In this document: positions 1 through 7,400 of the stretch, piece by piece | How positions within the stretch are numbered: the first letter of the stretch is position 1 | Layout: every line of letters begins with the position of its first letter | Source of the DNA: DATIHT01 sp964348615 | GTDB taxonomy: Bacteria > Patescibacteriota > Microgenomatia > Curtissbacterales > GWA2-41-24 | Length of the DNA stretch: 19,248 nt | NCBI GenBank assembly: GCA_964348615.1 | Contig: CAYGDE010000012.1 | Coordinates: forward strand, 1 to 19,248 | Direction of reading: 5' to 3' | Notes under the pieces: model-generated | The model's database searches: none | Told to the model about the DNA's origin: nothing | What the model saw: the letters and a program-made list of their open reading frames with translations, nothing else | Program-made: the position numbers and the translations under genes

Positions 1-95
1 TAACAGATGAGGTTGAAGATGTAGTAAAAAAGCTAGGCTATAAACCATGGGATATCAGTTTTCTGTTGCATGGATATAAAGAAGTTTTGAAATAA
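1..95 (+). CDS. C-terminal end of an unidentified protein (5' truncated)
   Basis: An open frame enters from the left edge. The first complete codon is at position 3 and it ends at TAA 93-95, leaving 30 residues that finish ...HGYKEVLK. The tail is mildly charged and contains no recognisable motif, so no function is proposed. Its stop codon directly abuts the stop of the convergent minus-strand gene: TAA at 93-95 is followed by TTA at 96-98. No terminator hairpin separates the two genes. The frame is supported only by being open to the edge and by the neat junction with its neighbour. Confidence 0.5.
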   Translation, partial: TDEVEDVVKKLGYKPWDISFLLHGYKEVLK

Positions 96-524
96 TTAGG
101 CCGATTGTGCTTTTTTCGTTTGCGTAACAATTCTTTGCCTTTCCTTTGGCAAGGCTTCGGCAAATTTTGGATACCATTTTTTTAAATACCTTGGAAGTCG
201 TTTATTTATTTCCCAAACGGTTGCCGTGCGGTTGCTTAAAAGCATTTCAGTCTCACTATTTTGGAGATTAAAACCTTCTTGAGCAAAACTTTCTACTACT
301 TCCCTACCCAAAGCATGGAAAAGTGTCATTCCTGATTTTCCATAAATTACACTTACGACAATTGATAAAGGTTCCCTGATAAGAACACGAAAAGATACAC
401 TCCCGGGGCTAGTATGTTCTGCTCTTAAAATGCTGCGTGATAATTCTTTTCTTCTTTCCCTAAGAAATTCTTGTGTGAAAGGTTCTATTAATGTTGGGTC
501 AAACGTGTTAGGTTGTTGTTCCAT
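96..524 (-). CDS. hypothetical protein, 142 aa, unknown function
   Basis: I do not recognise this 142-residue protein. It has no cysteine, no signal peptide and no clear membrane segment. The N-terminal third is polar, with a basic stretch (FLRERRKELSRSILR). The middle has a beta-like section (SFRVLIREPLSIVVSVIYG). The C-terminus is strongly basic (KKWYPKF, then KERQRIVTQTKK), which could suit nucleic-acid contact, although that is a guess. The ATG at 522-524 lies 7 bases after an extended -10 box, so the mRNA is probably leaderless. pyrH lies 46 bases upstream on the same strand and may also read through, because no terminator is visible between them. A well-placed promoter and a long open frame between two other genes support it as a real gene. 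Confidence 0.7.
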   Translation of the reverse strand: MEQQPNTFDPTLIEPFTQEFLRERRKELSRSILRAEHTSPGSVSFRVLIREPLSIVVSVIYGKSGMTLFHALGREVVESFAQEGFNLQNSETEMLLSNRTATVWEINKRLPRYLKKWYPKFAEALPKERQRIVTQTKKAQSA

Positions 525-531
525 AGGAACA

Positions 532-540
532 ATTCTAGCA
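532..540 (-). promoter_or_regulatory. extended -10 promoter, probably leaderless, for the 142-aa gene
   Basis: On the minus strand TGC-TAGAAT (540 to 532) matches an extended -10 element (TGn then TAnAAT). It ends 7 bases before the ATG at 524, so transcription would start at or within a base or two of the start codon. There is no convincing -35 box and no Shine-Dalgarno sequence. The layout is nearly the same as that in front of pyrH. Confidence 0.5.
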
Positions 541-570
541 CATAGTCAGACAAATTACTATAGGGTGAAT

Positions 571-1284
571 TTAGGAGATAAGGGTGCCTATTTCTTCGCC
601 TTGCGCGGCTTTTTGGATATTGTCTTCTTGTGAAATATTAAATACCCTTATTGGAATGTTGTGGTCCATACAGAGGGAAAGCGCGCTGTTGTCCATAACT
701 TGGATTTCTTTTTCGGTGAGGGCTTCTTTGAAGCTAAGTGTTTTATATTTTTCTGCTGATTTGTCCTTTTGGGGGTCTTTGTTGTAAACACCGTCTACTT
801 TAGTTGCTTTGAAGATAATTTCGCATTCTGTTTCCAATGCTCGAAGAGCTGCACCTGTGTCTGTTGTAAAAAATGGGTTGCCTGTTCCTGCAGCAAAAAC
901 GACTACCCTCCCTTTTTCCAGATGTCTAATTGCCCTTCTTCTTATGTATGGTTCGCAGACGTCTTTTATTTCGATTGCGGAAAGTACTCTTGCCGCTTGG
1001 TTCTCCTTTTCAAGCGCAGCTTGCAGGGCTAGTGCGTTCATAATGGTTGCAAGCATGCCTATGTAGTCGCCTACTGTTCTTTCTAGACCATGTTCTGCTG
1101 CTGCTGTACCTCTAAATATGTTTCCTCCACCTACAACCACTGCAACTTGCGTGGAATTTTGGACTGCTTTTATAATTTCTTTTGCGAGCCAGCGGGTAAA
1201 TTCTGGATCAATGCCGTATTCTCGTTTGCCAAGGAAAGTTTCACCGGAGAGTTTAAGAAGAATTCTCTTATATTTTTGCCCCAT
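571..1284 (-). CDS. pyrH: UMP kinase PyrH
   Basis: Uridylate kinase phosphorylates UMP to UDP with ATP, the cytosolic step after UMP is made de novo or salvaged. The 237-residue protein has the full amino-acid-kinase fold signatures. These are the N-terminal KRILLKLSGE, the glycine loop VVVGGGNIFRG, the GDYIGMLATIMNALALQ helix, the AAGTGNPFFTTDT loop, KATKVDGVYNKDP, and the C-terminal MDNSALSLCMDHNIPIRVFN. Its length is normal for bacteria. A TTG six bases upstream (1290) could add two residues. I prefer the ATG at 1284 because it sits 8 bases after an extended -10 box, which predicts a transcript beginning at that codon. The carAB genes in this window feed the same pyrimidine pathway but are not in the same operon. 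Confidence 0.96.
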   Translation of the reverse strand: MGQKYKRILLKLSGETFLGKREYGIDPEFTRWLAKEIIKAVQNSTQVAVVVGGGNIFRGTAAAEHGLERTVGDYIGMLATIMNALALQAALEKENQAARVLSAIEIKDVCEPYIRRRAIRHLEKGRVVVFAAGTGNPFFTTDTGAALRALETECEIIFKATKVDGVYNKDPQKDKSAEKYKTLSFKEALTEKEIQVMDNSALSLCMDHNIPIRVFNISQEDNIQKAAQGEEIGTLIS

Positions 1285-1292
1285 TTCCAACT

Positions 1293-1301
1293 ATTGTAGC
1301 A
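1293..1301 (-). promoter_or_regulatory. extended -10 promoter, probably leaderless, for pyrH
   Basis: Minus-strand TGC-TACAAT (1301 to 1293) is a near-consensus extended -10 box ending 8 bases before the ATG at 1284. The predicted transcription start is about 1284-1286, leaving no room for a ribosome binding site. No -35 box is found 16-18 bases upstream. A TTGACA on the opposite strand at 1304-1309 lies within the same 60-base divergent spacer. Confidence 0.5.
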
Positions 1302-1344
1302 ACTTGACATCTTTGTGTCGACTTGCAAACATTGTTAATAACTT

Positions 1345-2106
1345 ATGGCTGAGCGTAGAACAATTAGTAGGCGTTCTTTATTCGGGCTTGGATTAGGATT
1401 GAGCTTAACCGCTGTTTTGGGTCCAGACGATTTGTTTGCAGAAGAGTCATCGACAAAAATATTAACTACCAGCGTTCGCATTGATTCGTTTGATGAGCGT
1501 GAGAGAGGATATGTTGAGAAGGTTTTCAAAACGCCTGCCTGTGAAGTTCCTGAGTTTCTACCTGCCCATAGGGTTGGATATATATATTCGCGCGTTGCTG
1601 GTATTTCCAGCGAAATTCAAAGTGCGGCTTTAAAACAAGACGAAGATGGTATGAAGACTCCAGAAACGCCTAATTTAGGAATAGCCACTTTAGAACACCC
1701 ATTGGATCTTTACCCTACAGTGTTGGTTTATGGCCACAGCCGTTGGAATGGTGAGGAGCAGGAGTTTGCGAAAATTACTAGGTTGAATATTGGTGACATG
1801 GTTTTTGTTTACCAGCCTAATTTAAGTGGAAGATTTGTAGAGTTTGGTTTTGCAGTAGACAGGATTAGGATTTCTTCGACTGAGATCCTTCCTAAAGCCG
1901 ATTCTTTGACCTTAACCCTGCAAGCATCGGCTGTGTATGATGGTGAGGATTGGTTTGTCGACAAAGATGAAGCTTTAGCTAAGGCAGATACAAATGAGTT
2001 TGATGGCATTTGGGGTAATTACTATGTTGATGCGAAGCCGGTTCGCGTAAGAGTCCCTGTTTTGTCGCAGAATTTGAACTCTAGCTTCCCAAACTGCTGG
2101 AGTTGA
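1345..2106 (+). CDS. Tat-signal, sortase-fold-like exported protein lacking the catalytic cysteine
   Basis: This is a 253-residue protein. Residues 4-26 resemble a twin-arginine signal (ISRRSLFGLGLGLSLTAVL), followed by a possible cleavage site near LFA/EE, so export is likely. The later segment YPTVLVYGHSRWNGEEQEF followed by ITRLNIGDMVFV matches the part of peptidase C60 sortases that carries the catalytic histidine (GHR/GHS, then F..L..L..GD). The strand that should end in the TC motif of active sortases instead reads LTLTLQASAVYD, with Ser/Ala and no Cys. A final basic strand (KPVRVRVPV) could hold the usual arginine. The only cysteines, in the PACEVP segment and in the extreme C-terminal NCWS, are not in that position. 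It is therefore either a non-catalytic sortase-fold protein or a divergent enzyme. The sortase assignment is by eye and uncertain; the signal peptide is clearer. No good promoter or Shine-Dalgarno was found before ATG 1345. Confidence 0.6.
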   Translation: MAERRTISRRSLFGLGLGLSLTAVLGPDDLFAEESSTKILTTSVRIDSFDERERGYVEKVFKTPACEVPEFLPAHRVGYIYSRVAGISSEIQSAALKQDEDGMKTPETPNLGIATLEHPLDLYPTVLVYGHSRWNGEEQEFAKITRLNIGDMVFVYQPNLSGRFVEFGFAVDRIRISSTEILPKADSLTLTLQASAVYDGEDWFVDKDEALAKADTNEFDGIWGNYYVDAKPVRVRVPVLSQNLNSSFPNCWS

Positions 2107-2123
2107 AGCTAAAAGCGTCGCAA

Positions 2124-2172
2124 TTTGTAATATGTATTATGTATCTAGTATTATGTATTTTGTATTATGATG
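2124..2172 (+). repeat. 7-bp tandem repeat (TATGTAT)n upstream of and into the xer start
   Basis: The spacer after the sortase-like gene contains about seven consecutive heptamers starting at 2124, 2131, 2138, 2145, 2152, 2159 and 2166. They read TTTGTAA, TATGTAT, TATGTAT, CTAGTAT, TATGTAT, TTTGTAT and TATGATG. The last unit contains the xer start codon at 2167. The period is exact and the units diverge mainly at their first three positions. Confidence 0.8.
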
Positions 2173-3095
2173 TTTGACCTGCCTAACCTAGTTTCTGAGT
2201 TTTTGGAATATTTGGAAATTGAAAAAAACCTTTCACCTCTGACCATTCGCGACTACCGGCAATATTTAAACTATTTTGTCGCCTGGCAAGAAGCTAACTC
2301 CCCTATTAAATCGCCGAAAGACTTAACAGTAGATGTTGTTAGAAAATACAGGGTTTATCTGGCTCATGCGGTTTCGCCAAACGGAAATTTGCCGCTTAAA
2401 AAAGTAACTCAAAATTATTATGTTATTGCCCTTCGCTCTTTTCTGAAGTATTTAATAAGAAAGGATTTGGCGGTGGTTTCGCCAGACAAGATTGAGTTGC
2501 CAAAGACAGAGTCTAGGTCTTTGAAATTTTTAGACCGTGACCAGTTGGAAAGATTGCTTTCTCAACCTGAAATTTCAAAAGAACGCGGTTTGAGGGATAA
2601 GGCTTTAATGGAAATGCTTTTTTCAACCGGACTTCGGGTTTCTGAACTTTGCCGGGTTAACAGGGATCAGGTGAATTTAGAAAGACGTGAGTTTGGTGTA
2701 ATCGGTAAGGGTGGCAGAGCACGTGTGGTTTTTCTTTCAGACAGGGCATGTTTGTGGCTTGAGCGCTATTTGGGGGCAAGGACAGACCAATCGAAGGCGC
2801 TTTTTATTCGCTATTCCGGCAATCAGGAGCCTTTTGAAAACATGGAAAAGTTGAGACTTAGCCCAAGATCGGTACAGCGGATGATCGAAAAGTATGTACA
2901 AAAAGCGAGATTGCCTATTAAAATTACTCCGCACGGGCTTCGTCATTCCTTTGCCACAGATCTCTTAGCAAATGGTGCTGATTTGAGGAGTGTGCAAGAG
3001 CTATTGGGACATAAGAACGTTTCAACGACGCAAATTTATACCCACGTTACAAATAAGCAGCTTCATGATGTCCACAAGGCATTCCACAGTGGGAA
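2167..3095 (+). CDS. Xer-type tyrosine site-specific recombinase (3' end in gap)
   Basis: This is a tyrosine recombinase of the XerC/XerD class, expected to resolve chromosome dimers at a dif site. Residues 1-105 form the SAM-like core-binding domain (FLEYLEIEKNLSPLTIRDY). The catalytic domain has every active-site residue: R157 in TGLRVSEL, K181 in GKGGRAR, H256 and R259 in HGLRHSF, H282 in LLGHKNVSTT, and nucleophile Y291 in TQIYTHV. About 309 codons are visible before the N run. E. coli XerD ends 19 residues after its tyrosine, so the stop should lie within the first few gap bases and the protein is almost whole. XerC and XerD cannot be told apart here, and many reduced genomes use a single Xer. 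The start ATG-ATG lies in the final unit of a 7-bp repeat. An integrase of a mobile element is possible, but no attachment site or element is seen. Confidence 0.9.
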
Positions 3096-3195
3096 NNNNN
3101 NNNNNNNNNNNNNNNNNNNNNNNNNNNNNNNNNNNNNNNNNNNNNNNNNNNNNNNNNNNNNNNNNNNNNNNNNNNNNNNNNNNNNNNNNNNNNNN
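3096..3195. other. assembly gap (100 N)
   Basis: Exactly 100 N bases join two contigs. The round number suggests a placeholder of unknown true length. Xer (plus) and Fur (minus) converge into it, and both lose only their last few codons. The gap probably holds the two stop codons and a short spacer, though more could be missing. Confidence 0.98.
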
Positions 3196-3603
3196 TTGGC
3201 AGTTTTTGCAGAGGCCAAAAAATTCTAGTGAATGGCTCTGCACTTTGAATCCTTTTGCCTCTTTTATATATTTCTCATGTTTGGTTACATCGTTTTCCAG
3301 GTCAATGTCTTCTACTGTTTTACAATTTATACAAATTAAATGATGGTGATGTTCGCCCGTCCCTTCATAGCGAAATTTCCCTTCTTGGAACTCTAGTTTT
3401 TTTGCGAGGCTCTTTGATACGTACAAATCTAAGATTCTGTAAATTGTTACTTTGTCTGCCTCAATTTTCTTTTTTTCTAGAAATTGCTGGATTTCTAAAA
3501 CGTCCAAAGGTTTTTGTGCAGCTTGTAAAAAATCCAATACAGCAATTCTGGCTTTGGTTTTTTTGACGCCAATATCATTTAGAATTTTGGCTTTTACGTT
3601 CAT
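3196..3603 (-). CDS. Fur-family metalloregulator (3' end in gap)
   Basis: This is a ferric-uptake-regulator family protein, a dimeric metal-sensing DNA-binding repressor. The 136 visible residues cover nearly the whole domain. Residues 1-80 form the winged helix (KTKARIAVLDFL, then KVTIYRILDLYVSKSLAKKL). GEHHHHLICINC follows, with the His cluster 85-88 and Cys91/Cys94. The second structural zinc pair is Cys132/Cys135 in GLCKNCQ. All four zinc-site cysteines are present. Only the extreme C-terminus is lost in the N run. The sub-type (Fur, Zur, PerR) cannot be decided by eye. Its ATG overlaps the panC stop by four bases (ATGA, 3603-3600), so it is probably translated by coupling from the panC message. 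No separate promoter is visible. Confidence 0.93.
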
Positions 3604-4445
3604 TGAGAGTTGGATCTTAGCACAATATTGTCAATTAATCTTGTTTTGCCAAATTTTACTGCTAAGGTTATCAGCGTATTTTTGTCGATAGTCTTTTTTT
3701 CTTTTAAAGTCTTTTTATCGGCAGCGCTAATGTAATCTACCTCTGCTTTTGTGGTTTGAATTAATTCTCGTATAGCCTTCTTTATTTTTTTTGAATCCCT
3801 CTCCCCTTTTTGGAACAGATTTTCTGCTAATTTTAGGGATCTGTAGATTATTGTTGCTTCTTTTCGTTGGTTTTTATCCAAATATACATTTCGACTGCTC
3901 ATTGCCAGTCCGTCTTTTTCTCTTATGGTCTCCCCTACTACCACTTGAATGGGAATATTTAAATCTTGAACCATTTTTTTAATTACAGCTACTTGTTGTG
4001 CGTCTTTTTGCCCAAGATAAAGACGAGTTGGGCAGGTGATATTTATGAGTTTTAAAACAATTGTGGCTACTCCCCTAAAGTGTCCTGGCCTACTTTTTCC
4101 TTCTAACAAATTGGAAAGACCTGTTACTTCAGTATATGTTTTGTAGTTTTGGGGATAGAGTTCTTTTGCTGTGGGCAAGAGAACAAAATCTACGCCTGCA
4201 TTTTTCAGAAGTTTTAAATCACGTTTAGTATTTCGCGGGTATGACTCAAGATCTTCATGTGATCCAAATTGTGTAGGGTTTACAAAAATGCTAACTATTG
4301 TGAAGTCGTTTTGAGTTTTGGATAGTCTTATTAAGCTCAAATGTCCTTCGTGCAGGTATCCCATTGTTGGAATAAACCCAACAGAACCTTTGAATTCTCC
4401 ACTTAATTTTTTTACCTGGGGTATTGTTTTTGCTATTTTAAGCAT
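3600..4445 (-). CDS. panC: pantothenate synthetase PanC
   Basis: PanC condenses pantoate with beta-alanine, using ATP via a pantoyl-adenylate, to give pantothenate for coenzyme A. The 281-residue protein has the usual length. The nucleotidyltransferase motifs are intact: PTMGYLHEGH at residues 26-35 (HxGH signature), FVNPTQF, RPGHFRGVATIV, LGQKDAQQ and the lid motif MSSRNVYL. The C-terminal dimer domain (AEVDYISAAD) is also present. It lies 14 bases downstream of carB on the same strand and overlaps fur by ATGA, so it probably belongs to one carA-carB-panC-fur transcript. No panB, panD or panE is in the window, so the pathway may be partial or fed by imported pantoate. No Shine-Dalgarno precedes ATG 4445. 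Confidence 0.95.
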   Translation of the reverse strand: MLKIAKTIPQVKKLSGEFKGSVGFIPTMGYLHEGHLSLIRLSKTQNDFTIVSIFVNPTQFGSHEDLESYPRNTKRDLKLLKNAGVDFVLLPTAKELYPQNYKTYTEVTGLSNLLEGKSRPGHFRGVATIVLKLINITCPTRLYLGQKDAQQVAVIKKMVQDLNIPIQVVVGETIREKDGLAMSSRNVYLDKNQRKEATIIYRSLKLAENLFQKGERDSKKIKKAIRELIQTTKAEVDYISAADKKTLKEKKTIDKNTLITLAVKFGKTRLIDNIVLRSNSQ

Positions 4446-4459
4446 GGCTAAAAAAGTGT

Positions 4460-7400
4460 TTAAGTGGTGTGTTTTACGTAGAAATTCCAGGGTAGGATTT
4501 TTAGATCTGAAAGCTTTTTTGTGGTAATTGCGTGAACAAAAAGTTCGGCGGTTTGGATATTGGTAAGAACAGGGATACCGTAGTCGATTGCTGCTCTTCG
4601 AATTTCGTAGTCATCGTCGAATTCGCGCTTAAAGTACGGGTCGACAATATTGATTACGAGGTCGATTTTTTTGGCAAGGAGTGCGTCGAGTGCATTGGGT
4701 TTTTTCTTTTCGTGGATTTTATAAAGCTTGGTTGCTTCTATTTTATTCTTTTTAAGAAAGGCGGTTGTTCCTGCGGTGGCGTATATTTTTAGGCCCATGT
4801 TTGCAAGTTTTTGGGCGGAATCTTTGAATTTTGTTTTATTTTCATCACCGGCAAGCGAAATAAAGACCGATTTTTGAGGAAGTTTTACGCCGGTTGCGAT
4901 AATGGATTTTAAGAAGGCTTCTTCTGTGTCTTTACCAAAACATGCCACTTCTCCTGTGGAGGCCATTTCTACGCGAAGGATTGGGTCTGCACCTTTTACG
5001 CGAGAGAAAGAAAACTGGGGAGCTTTTACACCAACGTACCCTTTGACTTGAGAATTGATAGTTGAGAATTGAGAATTTTTGCCGAGCATCGAATTTGTTG
5101 CAATTTTAACGAAGTTAATACCGGTTACCTTGCTGACAAAAGGGAGACTGCGGGATGCACGGAGGTTGCATTCTATGACCATAACATTATTGTCTTTGGC
5201 CAAAAATTGGATATTAAAAGGCCCGGTAATTTTTAAAGCATGGGCGATTTTTTGGCAGATTTTTAATATTTGCCCTTGGGTTTTTTGGTTTACTTTTTGT
5301 GCAGGCAAAACCATTGTAGAATCGCCAGAGTGTACGCCGGCATTTTCAACATGCTCGGAAATTGCATAAGTTAAAATTTTGCCCGAAGACGCAACTGCAT
5401 CCAGCTCAATTTCTTTGGAATCCGTGTGATACTTAGAAATAACAACCGGATATTCACTTGATATTTTTGAAGCTGCTTGTAGATAACTTTTTAAATCTTC
5501 CGGTTCGAAAGCCACATTCATAGCCGCACCTGAAAGTACATAGGAAGGCCTTACTAAAACTGGGTAATCAATTGAGTTTGCAAAATTTAATGCTTCTTGG
5601 ATGTTTTTAAGCATTGCCCATCTGGGTTGGGCTATTTTCAAATCATCACAAAGACTTGAAAACTTATTCCTGTCTTCAGCCCTGTCGATTGAACTTGGTG
5701 AGGTGCCGAGGATTTTTATATTTTCGGCGGCAAGAGAAAGGACAATATTGCTGGGGGTTTGTCCACCCATGGATACTACCACCCCTTCTGGATTTTCTTT
5801 CTGGCAAATTTCTAAAACTGATTCTGTGGAGAGCTCATCAAAATAAAGTTTTTTTGCCATGTCAAAATCCGTTGATACTGTTTCTGGGTTGCAGTTTATT
5901 ATGATTGGAGAATAATTATTTTGGGCTATTGTTTGGGCACAAGTAACACAGCACCAGTCAAACTCTACCGAGGAACCAATTCGGTAAGGGCCAGAGCCAA
6001 GGACGATGATTTTTTTATCTGAAGATTTTTCTATGTCGTCTTTGTCTGCGTTGTAGGTAAGGTAAAGGTAGTTCGTCTGGGCTGGGTATTCTGCTGCTAG
6101 GGTGTCGATTTGTTTTACCGATGGATGAATATTCAATTTTTCCCTTTGTGTTCTTATTGCCTTTTCAGATGTTCCTGTGAGATCGGCTAGCCGTTTGTCT
6201 GAAAATCCATATTGTTTGGCTTCAGTTAAGTTTTCTTTATCAAGCTTCTTGTTTCTAAGATTTTTTTCCATTTGTGCGATGTTTTTAATTTTTTCCAAGA
6301 AATAGGGATCGATGCCAGTTTTTTGAGCAACCTTTTTGATGGGGGTCTTTTCTTTAATTGCTTTGGCAATGGCAAATATCCGCCATGGGGTTGGTTTTTC
6401 GTAGGGTTCCACCTGGGCTTTTTCATCCATAATTCCATCCAGCCCAATGTCTAGCATTCTTGTTGCTTTTTGCAGACTTTCTTCAAATTTTCTACCTATG
6501 GCCATAACTTCCCCCACAGACTGCATATACGAACCAATTTGGCCGTGGCTTTTTTGGAATTTTGAAAGATCCCATCTTGGGATTTTGACAACTATATAGT
6601 CCAGAGCCGGTTCGAAGGCAGCTATTGTTTTTTTGGTGACTGCGTTTTTGATTTCGGTAAGCCCGTAACCCATGCCAAGTTTTGCAGCAATGTATGCAAG
6701 AGGATAGCCAGTGGCTTTGGATGCCAAAGCAGACGATCTGGAAAGGCGGGCGTTGACCTCGATGATGCGATAGTCGAGATAATAGTTGCCAGTCTCCGGG
6801 GACCAGGTGCCTTTTTTATTTTTTCTGGTCTCTGGTCTCTGGTCTCTGGTTACTGGCTTCGGATTCAGGGCAAATTGGATATTGCATTCCCCAACTATTC
6901 CCAGATGCCTTATTACTTTGATGGCGATTTCCCGCAGCGTGTGATATTCGTTGTTGTTAAGTGTTTGCGAAGGTGCAACGACTATCGATTCACCGGTATG
7001 AATTCCCATGGGGTCGACGTTTTCCATGTTGCAGACTGTAATGCAATTGTCGTATTTGTCGCGGACTATTTCGTATTCGATTTCTTTCCATCCAGCCAGA
7101 TATTCTTCTATTAATACCTGGGGAGATTTGGTAAGTGCGCGCGTAACAAGTTCTTCAAGCTGGTTAATGTTTTGAGCGACCCCAGAATCTTGCCCGCCCA
7201 AGGAAAAGGCGCTTCTAACAATGACAGGATATCCAATTTTTAAAACAGCAGATTTTGCTTGGGATATTGATTTTACAGCTGCACTTTTTGGGATTTTAAG
7301 ATTAATGCTTTCGAGCATTTTGGCAAAAAGATGCCTGTCTTCTGTTAATTCTATGGCTTTTATTGGGGTTCCTAAGACTTTTACCCCATATTTTTTTAAA

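Noticed and set aside
1304..1309. TTGACA as -35 box for the sortase-like gene
   Set aside because: No -10 box lies at 16-18 bases; the best AT-rich hexamers are 20-25 bases away or too near the ATG.
2167..3095. Recombinase as evidence for an integrated mobile element
   Set aside because: No attachment-site duplication, terminal repeats or phage/plasmid genes are visible, and the protein is close to housekeeping Xer.
2990..3343. Open frames running through the N block on both strands
   Set aside because: They exist only because N codons are read as unknown residues. Xer and Fur in their own frames explain both flanks.
6825..6856. CRISPR-like array in carB
   Set aside because: The units are 7 bases long without spacers, and lie in frame within a conserved gene. 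It is a simple tandem repeat.
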